Assembly: GCA_964553025.1 (NCBI GenBank)
Contig: CAZKJF010000018.1
Coordinates: 13,408 to 77,407, forward strand
DNA from: 2-01-FULL-49-17 sp964553025
GTDB taxonomy: Bacteria; Patescibacteriota; Minisyncoccia; 2-02-FULL-40-12; GWA2-44-9
DNA length: 64,000 nucleotides
Reading direction: 5' to 3'
Shown here: positions 16,025 through 22,714 of the stretch, piece after piece
How the letters are laid out: each line of letters starts with the position of its first letter
Numbering within the stretch: position 1 is the first letter of the stretch
The notes under the pieces: generated by a model
Database searches by the model: none
The model's input: only the letters and a program-made list of their open reading frames with translations
What the model was told of the DNA's origin: nothing
Made by a program: the position numbers and the translations under genes

Positions 16025-16553
16025 AAATTTTAGATATTTTTTTCTTTAAGCGATGGATCATAACGCGCAAATTAGCTTCGGATTTTCCGGTCATAACCGC
16101 CAAATCCGCATATGAAACATCTGCGATGAAATATGAATGGAATAACTCCCGCTCCTCTTCGGGAAGCTGTTCGGCTATTGCCAACACGCGCTGCATCTCG
16201 GCATTGGTCTGGACTTGTTCATTGGGGTCAACGACATCAAAGCCGGTTTCTTGCATGGCTTCCAAAGACTGCACGGGTTTCTTTTGTCGAAAAGAATCAA
16301 TCAGCAGATTGCGAGCGATCTGCCAAAACCAGGAACTGAAATTCCCGACTTCAGCGTTAAACTGGCCGATGTTTTGAAGCATCTTCGCGAATACCTCTTG
16401 GACAAGATCTTGGGCGATCTCTTTCTGGTTTGTTCGAGAAAGAAAGTAGCGGTAAAAGGAAGTTGCGAATCGGTCAAAGATGGCTGCTCCCGCCTTCTCG
16501 TCGCCTTTTTGAAGGCGTTTTGCCAAGGCATTTATAGTTGCTGATTCAGACAT
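16008..16553 (-). CDS. ECF-type RNA polymerase sigma factor
   Basis: A 181-residue sigma-70 family protein with region 2 (YRYFLSRTNQKEIAQDLVQE, then FSSWFWQIARNLLIDSFRQ) and region 4 (LPEEERELFHSYFIADVSYA, helix-turn-helix MTGKSEANLRVMIHRLKKKI). Region 1.1 and region 3 are absent, as expected for the extracytoplasmic-function group. It is coupled to the DUF5667 membrane protein and lies opposite a secreted DUF5666 protein (16691-17353) that is a plausible target gene. Confidence 0.93.
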   Translation of the reverse strand: MSESATINALAKRLQKGDEKAGAAIFDRFATSFYRYFLSRTNQKEIAQDLVQEVFAKMLQNIGQFNAEVGNFSSWFWQIARNLLIDSFRQKKPVQSLEAMQETGFDVVDPNEQVQTNAEMQRVLAIAEQLPEEERELFHSYFIADVSYADLAVMTGKSEANLRVMIHRLKKKISKIYDSGF

Positions 16554-16608
16554 AGATACGATAAAAAGCCAGGTTTGTTACGGGAAATCGACCGGAATTG
16601 AGGGTTGT

Positions 16609-16637
16609 AATATACCATTTTTCAAGCCGTATTGAAA
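16609..16637 (-). promoter_or_regulatory. Candidate promoter of the ECF sigma/DUF5667 operon
   Basis: Minus strand: TTTCAA, 17-bp spacer, TATATT with TGG before the -10. The -35 is weak. The 137-bp region between the divergent sigma and DUF5666 genes also holds AAAGGGGAC (16635-16643) pointing toward the DUF5666 gene, a possible ECF-type -35 element. Confidence 0.4.
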
Positions 16638-16690
16638 GGGGACAGGTCGAATTCAGTTCTTTTGAAGATAAACCAACTAATTAACTCTTC

Positions 16691-17353
16691 ATGTTTAAAA
16701 CAAAAGTTCTGCTTGTCAGTGCGGCAGCTCTTGCTCTTATGCCTCTTGCAACGTTCGCGCAAGGGATTGACGCTGCGGCTCATGTCCATGTCGGCGGCCG
16801 TTTCGGCTATTTTCGCCATGGTATTGCCCGCGGCATTCATAGCTTGAAAAATGCCGTTGTCGGCACAGTGAGCGCCGTGAACGGTAACGGTTCTTTCACC
16901 GTTACGAAAAAGGACGGCTCCGCGGTTACCGTTACAACCGATGCGTCCACGAAAGTAAACGACCATGGCACGACAGCCAGCGCCAGCGCGATTACTCTGA
17001 ATGATAAAGTCGTTGCCGGCGGCACGTGGAATGATGCCAAGACGAGTTTGGCTGCCTTGCGGGTCCGCATTGTAGACAACATCGTCAGTCCGGTCGCTGA
17101 TTTCTGGAAAAATCTATTTGCCGCTCATGCGGTCGTCGGTACCATTACCGCCATCAATGGCAATGTGATCACAATCGTCAATAAGGACAATGCGACTTTT
17201 ACCAGCGATATTTCGAGCGCTAAACTCGTCAAGAAGAACGGCCTCGATAATGCCTCAATCGCCGACTTTAAGGTAAACGATAAAGTCGAAGTCCTCGGTT
17301 CGGTTAGCGGCAGTGTTGTTACTGCCCAGGTTGCCCACGATCTGACGAACTAA
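16691..17353 (+). CDS. Secreted protein with two DUF5666-like beta domains
   Basis: A 220-residue exported protein. Residues 1-23 are a signal peptide (KVLLVSAAALALMPLATFAQ). Two related OB/beta-barrel-like repeats follow: VVGTVSAVNGNGSFTVTKKD (about 55-115) and VVGTITAINGNVITIVNKDN (about 148-215), each closing with a segment like VNDKVEVLGSVSG. This G-T-I/V-x-x-x-N-G pattern is typical of DUF5666, a family of unknown function often secreted. It is divergent from the ECF sigma operon and could be its target. A strong terminator follows 16 bp after the stop. Confidence 0.8.
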   Translation: MFKTKVLLVSAAALALMPLATFAQGIDAAAHVHVGGRFGYFRHGIARGIHSLKNAVVGTVSAVNGNGSFTVTKKDGSAVTVTTDASTKVNDHGTTASASAITLNDKVVAGGTWNDAKTSLAALRVRIVDNIVSPVADFWKNLFAAHAVVGTITAINGNVITIVNKDNATFTSDISSAKLVKKNGLDNASIADFKVNDKVEVLGSVSGSVVTAQVAHDLTN

Positions 17354-17369
17354 TCTGAAACGAAGTCAG

Positions 17370-17404
17370 AAAAAACCAGCGGCCATTTTGGCCGCTGGTT
17401 TTTT
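17370..17404. terminator. Rho-independent terminator of the DUF5666 gene
   Basis: Perfect 15-bp stem AAAAAACCAGCGGCC / GGCCGCTGGTTTTTT with a 5-nt loop; the T-run follows the stem on the plus strand. It also insulates the tRNA-His gene 30 bp downstream. Confidence 0.9.
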
Positions 17405-17416
17405 CTTCGATTCCAT

Positions 17417-17424
17417 GCTATAAT
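17417..17424 (+). promoter_or_regulatory. Extended -10 promoter of tRNA-His
   Basis: TGCTATAAT: consensus TATAAT (17419-17424) with TG one base upstream. The -35 position falls inside the preceding terminator and does not match consensus. Transcription would start about 5 nt before the tRNA 5' end. Confidence 0.65.
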
Positions 17425-17435
17425 TCGAAAACCAT

Positions 17436-17511
17436 GGGGATCATGGTGAAGGAGTTATCACAGCGCTCTGTGGCAGCGCGGTCACGGGTGCGAATCCCGT
17501 TGATCCCCCCA
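17436..17511 (+). tRNA. tRNA-His (anticodon GUG)
   Basis: Folds into a full cloverleaf: acceptor GGGATCA/TGATCCC, D stem GTGA/TCAC, anticodon stem GCGCT/AGCGC with loop CTGTGGC (anticodon GTG), T stem ACGGG/CCCGT. An additional 5' G (position -1) pairs with C73, the identity element of histidine tRNAs, here genomically encoded. CCA is encoded at 17509-17511. Confidence 0.95.
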
Positions 17512-17524
17512 TCATTTGATAGTG

Positions 17525-18355
17525 CTAGGGCTGGAGAATATCGGCGGTGCGGCCGTTGATTGAGACGACGACGCTGTTGAAACCTGGAAATTGCTTAAGG
17601 GTATTCGTGATCTCCGAACGAATGGCGCCGACGCGGCAAGAACCAGCGACGCCTGCCTCCAAATTCTCGTCAAAATCCGCATACACAGTCTGGCCTTTCA
17701 GGGTAACGCTTTTTACCGTTACATTATCGGGAATCACATCCTGGGCGCCTTTTTTCTTTTCAGCAGAAGTCGGTCCTTTGAGTAATTCAACAACGCTCAT
17801 GAAGCCAGGCGAAGAGGTCTGGTAGACATCGCGCGGAAACAGCGTGGTCGTGCTGCAATCGTCTGAAGTTACATAGGCCACATACACAGTACGCGTCGAG
17901 ATCGTCTTGAGCCGGACATCCACCGCCGCGTACCCTTCATAGGTACCATCGCCTTTGGCCGATTCAGCGAGAGCTTCAATTTTCAGATTCATCATCGCGC
18001 TGGCCGGAATCGGGAGGCGGACGGAATAGTTTCCGAACTGGCCGGAATCGGCGGCATCAGTCATGGCATGTACGGAGGCAACGATAGCACCGTTTGCGTC
18101 GCGCGCCTGCACGGTAAATTGATTCTCGAATACGCGCGCCTTGCCGGTAACTGTGATCACGGGATCAACCGATTGATTCTCGGTCGGTGAGGTAATGGTG
18201 ATATTGGGCTGGCTTGAAGGACTCGGCGAACGAGTCAATGCTGCCGTTGAAGACGGACTGGGAGTTGAGGCAAGGTGCGGCTGATATTTCGACCATATCA
18301 ACCAACCGGCAGCCACAGCTACGATTACTGCGATAATGGTAATGAATGTTTTCAT
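17525..18355 (-). CDS. Membrane-anchored Gmad2 / GerMN-domain protein
   Basis: A 276-residue protein: N-terminal membrane anchor (5-22), Ser/Pro/Thr linker, an immunoglobulin-like Gmad2 domain (about 50-150; ITITSPTENQSVDPVITVTG, QFGNYSVRLPIPAS) and a C-terminal GerMN domain (about 155-276; VVELLKGPTSAEKKKGAQDV, VYADFDENLEAGVAGSC, INTLKQFPGF-like TNTLKQFPGFNSVVVSINGR). Family knowledge: the two domains occur together in surface lipoproteins of Firmicutes and others, with no defined biochemical role. It starts 19 bp after tRNA-Pro on the same strand and seems to share its transcript. Confidence 0.88.
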   Translation of the reverse strand: MKTFITIIAVIVAVAAGWLIWSKYQPHLASTPSPSSTAALTRSPSPSSQPNITITSPTENQSVDPVITVTGKARVFENQFTVQARDANGAIVASVHAMTDAADSGQFGNYSVRLPIPASAMMNLKIEALAESAKGDGTYEGYAAVDVRLKTISTRTVYVAYVTSDDCSTTTLFPRDVYQTSSPGFMSVVELLKGPTSAEKKKGAQDVIPDNVTVKSVTLKGQTVYADFDENLEAGVAGSCRVGAIRSEITNTLKQFPGFNSVVVSINGRTADILQP

Positions 18356-18374
18356 GGGTGTTTTCTTGTTTCTG

Positions 18375-18445
18375 TCGGGACGCCGAGATTTGAACTCGGA
18401 CTAAATCCTCCCAAAGGACTCGTGCTACCGTTACACTACGTCCCG
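18375..18445 (-). tRNA. tRNA-Pro (anticodon UGG)
   Basis: Cloverleaf on the minus strand: acceptor CGGGACG/CGTCCCG, D stem GTGT/GCAC, anticodon stem AGTCC/GGATT with loop TTTGGGA (anticodon TGG), T stem CCGAG/CTCGG, discriminator A. CCA is not encoded (the sequence continues CAGA). It lies 12 bp after the small membrane protein gene and 19 bp before the Gmad2/GerMN gene. Confidence 0.95.
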
Positions 18446-18457
18446 AACCGTCCTCGT

Positions 18458-18721
18458 TCAACTCTTTCGATTCTGCTCACCCCACCGCCACGCGGCTTTC
18501 TCGCCGGTCAGCCAGCAGATGAAGATAAGAATGGCGACCAGGATAATTTCGTGGACAACAATTAGCGCCCCGATTGCACCGTCCATTTCGTCGGCCACGT
18601 CGATCTGGAGCACATTTCTCACCGTCAGAATAACAAAAACAGCAAGAATTAACCAGCCCTGCCACGCCGCTGGATACCATCCATACCCGTATCGCTTGGC
18701 TTTGAACCAAATTCTTTTCAT
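18458..18721 (-). CDS. Small two-helix membrane protein
   Basis: An 87-residue protein starting MKRIWFKAKRYGYGWYPAAW, followed by two membrane segments (about 22-36 and 48-70). The aromatic, basic N-terminus with a K-Y-G-x-G-W-Y-P pattern matches a widespread family of unknown function. Its ATG shares its first base with the last base of tRNA-Arg, and the only ribosome binding site available is GAGGA inside the tRNA acceptor stem, 5 bases before the ATG. It sits between two tRNAs in one transcription unit. Confidence 0.8.
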   Translation of the reverse strand: MKRIWFKAKRYGYGWYPAAWQGWLILAVFVILTVRNVLQIDVADEMDGAIGALIVVHEIILVAILIFICWLTGEKAAWRWGEQNRKS

Positions 18722-18795
18722 GGTGTCCTCGGAGGGAATCGAACCCCCATCAAGGCCTTAGAAGAGCCCTGCTCTATCCGTTGAGCTACGAGGAC
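18721..18795 (-). tRNA. tRNA-Arg (anticodon UCU)
   Basis: Minus-strand cloverleaf: acceptor GTCCTCG/CGAGGAC, D stem GCTC/GAGC, anticodon stem GGGCT/GGCCT with loop CTTCTAA (anticodon TCT), T stem GGGGG/CCCTC, discriminator A and encoded CCA. The final A (18721) is also the A of the next gene's ATG. Confidence 0.95.
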
Positions 18796-18877
18796 ATGCT
18801 GCCAATACTCTACACCAAAACTGCCGTTTCAGCTAGTAATTTCAACAAAAATTTGCTAGAGTAGCAGAATAACTTTT

Positions 18878-18948
18878 GCGGGATTCGTATATCGGTAATA
18901 CATGAGTTTTCCAAACTCAAGAGACGGGTTCGACTCCCGTATCCCGCT
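18878..18948 (+). tRNA. tRNA-Gly (anticodon UCC)
   Basis: Plus-strand cloverleaf: acceptor GCGGGAT/ATCCCGC, D stem GTAT/ATAC, anticodon stem TGAGT/ACTCA with loop TTTCCAA (anticodon TCC), T stem ACGGG/CCCGT, discriminator T. CCA is not encoded (CCT follows). It is divergent from tRNA-Arg and followed within 20 bp by the rarA promoter. Confidence 0.95.
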
Positions 18949-18966
18949 CCTTCAGTCCGGCAACAA

Positions 18967-18993
18967 TTGACGCCTTGGTACGTTTGATATAAT
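18967..18993 (+). promoter_or_regulatory. Promoter of rarA
   Basis: TTGACG, 15-bp spacer, consensus TATAAT. Exactly 6 bases (AACGCC) separate the -10 box from the ATG, which places the predicted transcription start at the A of the start codon. Confidence 0.75.
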
Positions 18994-18999
18994 AACGCC

Positions 19000-20136
19000 A
19001 TGCCGGAACCGTTGGCAGTCCACATCCGTCCCCAAAACCTCTCTGAATTCATCGGTCAGCGGCATTTGGTTGGCCGGGGCGGGCCCTTGGCTGTCGCCAT
19101 CGAAAAGAAACACTTATTCTCGTTTATTCTCTGGGGCCCGCCCGGCGTTGGCAAAACGACCCTTGCCCGCATCTACGCCAAGGCGCTGAACGCCGACTAT
19201 CACGAACTTTCCGCCGTTTCCGCGGGCAAAGACGACATTCGAAAGATCGTAGACCAAGAGCAGACGCTGTTCGGGCCAAAAATCCTTTTTCTCGACGAAA
19301 TCCATCGCTTTAATAAAGCCCAACAAGATTATCTCCTGCCCTTCGTTGAATCCGGCCGTTTGACGTTGATCGGCGCCACGACTGAAAATCCCAGTTTTGA
19401 AGTCATTTCGGCGCTCTTGTCGCGCTGCCGCGTATTTATCCTTGAAGAGCTTTCGGATGAAGAAATGCACCAGATTATCCGACGGACAGGCTTTCCATTA
19501 ACTCCTGAAGCCGCGGAGTGGCTGGTCGCCATGGCCGGCGGGGATGCGCGCCAGGCGATTACGATGATCGAGAACACCGCTAAGCTGTATAAAGAAATTA
19601 CCGTCGAAAATCTTAAAAATACCCTGCAATCGAAATTTCTTCGCTACGATAAAAAAGGAGAAGAGCATTATAACACCATCAGCGCCTTCATCAAAAGCAT
19701 GCGGGCCAGCCAACCGGACGCGGCGATGTACTACCTCGCTCGGATGGTAGACGCCGGCGAAGACCCGAAGTTTATCGCCCGGCGAATGGTGATTTTCGCC
19801 TCAGAAGATATTGGCCTTGAGGATTCGCATGCGCTCGCGGTGGCCAATGCCGTCTTTCAGGCCGTCGAGACGATCGGCATGCCGGAAGCGGGCATCAATC
19901 TCGCCCACGGCGTAGCGTATCTATCCCAGTGCCCGAAAGCAAAACGTTCTTACGAGGCCTATCTGGCTGCAACGGAAGACGTCAAAAAATTCGGCAATTT
20001 GCCGATTCCGATGCTAATCCGAAATCCTGTTACCAAGCTCATGAAGGAAGTCGGCTATGGTAAGGGCTATACCCGCTACCCGAAACAAGACCTGCTCCCC
20101 GAAAAACTCAAAGGCCGGAAGTATTTGAAAAGATAA
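19000..20136 (+). CDS. rarA: Replication-associated recombination protein A (RarA/MgsA AAA+ ATPase)
   Basis: AAA+ ATPase acting at stalled replication forks. The 378-residue product has Walker A GPPGVGKTT at 46-54, Walker B ILFLDEIHRF at 95-104, sensor 1 GATTENPSFEVI, the arginine finger SALLSRC and the C-terminal tetramerisation domain (GVAYLSQCPKAKRSYEAYLA). Length is slightly below the family's 410-450 residues. No ribosome binding site is present; the mRNA is predicted to be leaderless. The stop codon overlaps the base of the downstream hairpin. Confidence 0.95.
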   Translation: MPEPLAVHIRPQNLSEFIGQRHLVGRGGPLAVAIEKKHLFSFILWGPPGVGKTTLARIYAKALNADYHELSAVSAGKDDIRKIVDQEQTLFGPKILFLDEIHRFNKAQQDYLLPFVESGRLTLIGATTENPSFEVISALLSRCRVFILEELSDEEMHQIIRRTGFPLTPEAAEWLVAMAGGDARQAITMIENTAKLYKEITVENLKNTLQSKFLRYDKKGEEHYNTISAFIKSMRASQPDAAMYYLARMVDAGEDPKFIARRMVIFASEDIGLEDSHALAVANAVFQAVETIGMPEAGINLAHGVAYLSQCPKAKRSYEAYLAATEDVKKFGNLPIPMLIRNPVTKLMKEVGYGKGYTRYPKQDLLPEKLKGRKYLKR

Positions 20137-20167
20137 CCTAAAACCGCGCGAAGCGCGGTTTTAGGTT
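20135..20167. terminator. Hairpin terminator of rarA
   Basis: Perfect 15-bp inverted repeat AACCTAAAACCGCGC-GAA-GCGCGGTTTTAGGTT beginning inside the rarA stop codon. The T4 tract lies inside the 3' arm. It could also terminate transcription leaving the HU gene on the opposite strand. Confidence 0.7.
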
Positions 20168-20194
20168 GGTATGTCGGATCCAACATGCCAAGGA

Positions 20195-20479
20195 CTACAT
20201 GATAGCTTCTTTCAGGAGCTTACCGGCGGTAAAGCGGGGTTTCTTGGAAGCTTTGATCTGGATTTTTTCACCAGTGCGAGGGTTGATACCTTCGCGAGCT
20301 TTGCGGTCAGCGACTTTGAAGATACCAAAACCGGTAATATTCACCTTGTCTCCTTTGCGGAGAGCTTTGGTGATTTCTTCGGTAAAGCCGTCAATCCACT
20401 CGGCGGACTGCTTTTTGGAGACAGCGAAGCGGTCTGCCAAAATCTGCGCCAATTGAGCCTTTTTGATTGCGTTTGCCAT
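20195..20479 (-). CDS. HU/IHF-family DNA-binding protein
   Basis: A 94-residue nucleoid protein that bends DNA as a dimer. It has the helical N-terminus (KKAQLAQILADRFAVSKKQS), the GDKVNITGFGIFKVADRKAR saddle and the INPRTGEKIQIKASKKPRFT arm with the conserved N-P-x-T-G-x-x-I motif. A true Shine-Dalgarno sequence (GAGAGGTG) lies about 5 bp upstream of the ATG, in contrast to most genes here, fitting a highly translated protein. It is probably a monocistronic gene. Confidence 0.96.
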   Translation of the reverse strand: MANAIKKAQLAQILADRFAVSKKQSAEWIDGFTEEITKALRKGDKVNITGFGIFKVADRKAREGINPRTGEKIQIKASKKPRFTAGKLLKEAIM

Positions 20480-20603
20480 ATAACACCTCTCTTTCTATAC
20501 TGAACGGGCTTAAAAACCCGCTCAATTACTTGGTTATTCTATAGCTACTCCCCAATTCTCTAGGTTTTTCGCAATTTTTGCAATACCCCCTGTTTATAAC
20601 CGC

Positions 20604-22136
20604 TTACCGGGCATATTCGACGGCGCGGGTCTCACGGATGACGTTTACCTTAATCTCGCCGGGATATTTCATCTCCTCTTCGATTTTTTTGGCGATATCT
20701 TTGGCTAATTTGATAGCTCCCAGATCATCAATGCGGGTAGGCGTGACGAATACGCGCAGTTCGCGGCCGGCTTGAATGGCGTACGACCGATCAACCCCTT
20801 CGAATGAATTGGAGATTCGCTCAAGTTCTTCCAAACGTTTGAGATAGATTTCGACGGTATCCTTGCGGGCACCGGGCCGGGCGCCGGAAATAGCGTCGGC
20901 GGCCTGAACGATGCGGGCTTCCAAAATCGCATACGGATACTCCTCATGGTGAGCCTCCATCGCCTGAATAACTTTCGGATCGATGTTGAATTTCTGGAGT
21001 AATTTGCGGCCGATCTCCACATGCGTTCCCTGAACTTCGTGGTCAACAGCTTTGCCTAAGTCGTGAAATAACGCGCCTTTTTTGGCAACGCTCACATCAG
21101 CGCCCAATTCGGCCGCCAGCATGCCGGCGATATGGGTCATTTCGATCGAATGGAGAAGCACGTTCTGGCCGAAGCTGGTTCGGAAGGCAAGGCGGCCGAG
21201 TAAATAAGTTAATTTCGGATCCACCGGCCCGACGCCGGTTTCAAACAGCGCGGCTTCGCCGGCCTCGCGAATCTTTTCATTAATTTCATTTTTGGCTTTT
21301 TCAACCATTTCCTCAATCTTGGCGGGATGGATGCGGCCGTCGGCGATGAGTTTCTCAATGGCTAAGCGTGCGATTTGCCGGCGAACCGGGTCATAGCCGG
21401 AAATAATCAGCGCTTCGGGCGTATCGTCAATAATTACATCCACTCCCGTGAGGCGTTCGATAGTTTTGATATTGCGGCCTTCTTTGCCGATAATCTTGCC
21501 TTTGACCTCATCCGAAGGCAGATTCACGACGGTCGTCAATGAATCGGCGATATGCGATCCGGCATAACGCTGGATGGCCAGAGTCAGGATTTCCCGGGCT
21601 TTCTTGTCGAGTTCCTCTTTGTTTTCGGTCTCGAGCTTGCGGATGCGCTTGTAGAGGTCGTCTTTGTATTCTTCCTCGATCTTTTGAATAAGTTCGGTCT
21701 TGGCGGTTTCTCGGTTCAAGCCGGCGACGCGTTCCAATTCAGTGATCTGCTTGGCCCGCGTTTCATCGATCTGATGCTTCAGGGCGGTAATTTCAGCGGC
21801 TTTGGTTTTCAGGGTTTCTTTTTCCGAATGGATCTCTCGGCTGCGCTGTTCAAGCTCGCTTTCCTTCTTGGTTAAAAGGTTTTCAATGCGCGAAAGCTGG
21901 GCCATGCGGTCCTTTTCTTCATTCTTGGATTCTTCTAAGGTTTGGAGCGCTTTGTTCTTGGCTTCCAGGAGAATGTCCTGAGCTTTTTGCTTAGCGTCTC
22001 CGAGAATTGTCTGAGCTTTGGATTCGGCTTGGGTAGCCCGTAATGCGGCGATAACTTGGCGAATAAGATAGCCGGCGACTAAGCCCATTAAACCGGCCAA
22101 AATCAGCGCCACAAGGCGTGGAAGTCCTAAAATCAT
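20604..22136 (-). CDS. rny: Ribonuclease Y
   Basis: Membrane-bound endoribonuclease that initiates mRNA decay in many bacteria lacking RNase E. The 510-residue product has an N-terminal membrane helix (about 5-25), a long coiled coil (35-190), a KH domain with GKIIGKEGRNIK at 213-224, and an HD phosphohydrolase domain with the metal-binding HD at 358-359 (GALFHDLGKAVDHE) and a conserved C-terminal region ending KVNVIRETRAVEYAR. Length and order are as in Firmicutes RNase Y. Confidence 0.97.
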   Translation of the reverse strand: MILGLPRLVALILAGLMGLVAGYLIRQVIAALRATQAESKAQTILGDAKQKAQDILLEAKNKALQTLEESKNEEKDRMAQLSRIENLLTKKESELEQRSREIHSEKETLKTKAAEITALKHQIDETRAKQITELERVAGLNRETAKTELIQKIEEEYKDDLYKRIRKLETENKEELDKKAREILTLAIQRYAGSHIADSLTTVVNLPSDEVKGKIIGKEGRNIKTIERLTGVDVIIDDTPEALIISGYDPVRRQIARLAIEKLIADGRIHPAKIEEMVEKAKNEINEKIREAGEAALFETGVGPVDPKLTYLLGRLAFRTSFGQNVLLHSIEMTHIAGMLAAELGADVSVAKKGALFHDLGKAVDHEVQGTHVEIGRKLLQKFNIDPKVIQAMEAHHEEYPYAILEARIVQAADAISGARPGARKDTVEIYLKRLEELERISNSFEGVDRSYAIQAGRELRVFVTPTRIDDLGAIKLAKDIAKKIEEEMKYPGEIKVNVIRETRAVEYAR

Positions 22137-22258
22137 GGTTGTAAGCGGTTACAAACGGCATAAATGACTGGAGATGTCGTTATAACTGGAATTAAAAGAT
22201 AAACTTGACGCCAGTATACAAAAATCGGCTTATTTTATCAACTGAAATCTTCCACAAG

Positions 22259-22291
22259 AAAAAAGGCCGCTGGGTCAATGACCCAGCGGCC
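22259..22291 (-). terminator. Rho-independent terminator of the 22275-22652 gene
   Basis: Perfect 12-bp stem GGCCGCTGGGTC / GACCCAGCGGCC with a 3-nt loop, then TTTTTTCTT on the minus strand. The TGA stop codon lies in the hairpin loop region, so the last eight codons form the 5' arm. Confidence 0.88.
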
Positions 22292-22652
22292 AGTCGTCGG
22301 AAAATCGGGGCAGCTTTTCTTGCTCGAGGCACCAGCGCAGAACTCCTTGCGCTCGGACGCGATCTTGATGACACCAAAGCATGAAGATGTTGTAGGTGCT
22401 CGGCGCCCAACCGTGGCTGGCAAGCCGATGAGCATTGGCGGTTGTGAGGCCGCGCCAGACCAAAGGCGCGACAATCGAGTATCCACGAGCGATAATGTTA
22501 TCGTGAGGATGCTGGCCGCCGACGCCGGACAAAGCCCGTTCGCGGACGACATGGAGCCGGATGATCGCGCGCTGAATGTCGGGATTCAGCTTCAAGAATT
22601 CGCCTGAAAAATCAAGGGGTTTGAAATTCGACGCTGTCGACATAATAGTCAT
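22275..22652 (-). CDS. Hypothetical soluble protein
   Basis: A 125-residue protein of unknown family, starting MTIMSTASNFKPLDFSGEFL (a second ATG at 22640 is an equally possible start). It is rich in His, Trp and Arg (HVVRERALSG, LTTANAHRLASHGWAP, LWCHQDRVRAQGVLRWCLEQ) and has no signal peptide or membrane segment. The C-terminus is predicted helical. It is divergent from gpmI and ends within its own terminator, so it forms a single-gene unit. Its A-to-end framing by a -10 element (TATGAT) and terminator supports expression. Confidence 0.65.
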   Translation of the reverse strand: MTIMSTASNFKPLDFSGEFLKLNPDIQRAIIRLHVVRERALSGVGGQHPHDNIIARGYSIVAPLVWRGLTTANAHRLASHGWAPSTYNIFMLWCHQDRVRAQGVLRWCLEQEKLPRFSDDWPLGH

Positions 22653-22700
22653 AAGAACAGGTGGATATCATAGCAGACAATTCTTATTTTGTAAATTTCT

Positions 22701-22708
22701 GATATACT
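22701..22708 (+). promoter_or_regulatory. Extended -10 promoter of gpmI
   Basis: TGATATACT: TATACT at 22703-22708 with TG one base upstream; a weak -35 TTCTTA lies 16 bp away at 22681. Six bases (AAATTC) separate the -10 box from the ATG, so the mRNA is predicted to begin at the start codon. Confidence 0.7.
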
Positions 22709-22714
22709 AAATTC

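Noticed and set aside
20597..22155. Inverted 10-mers (AACCGCTTAC / GTAAGCGGTT) on both sides of the RNase Y gene
   Set aside because: Two isolated 10-base matches with no target duplication or transposase; chance is the simplest explanation. The partial dyad TTGTAA-N4-TTACAA before the gene is too short to claim as an operator.
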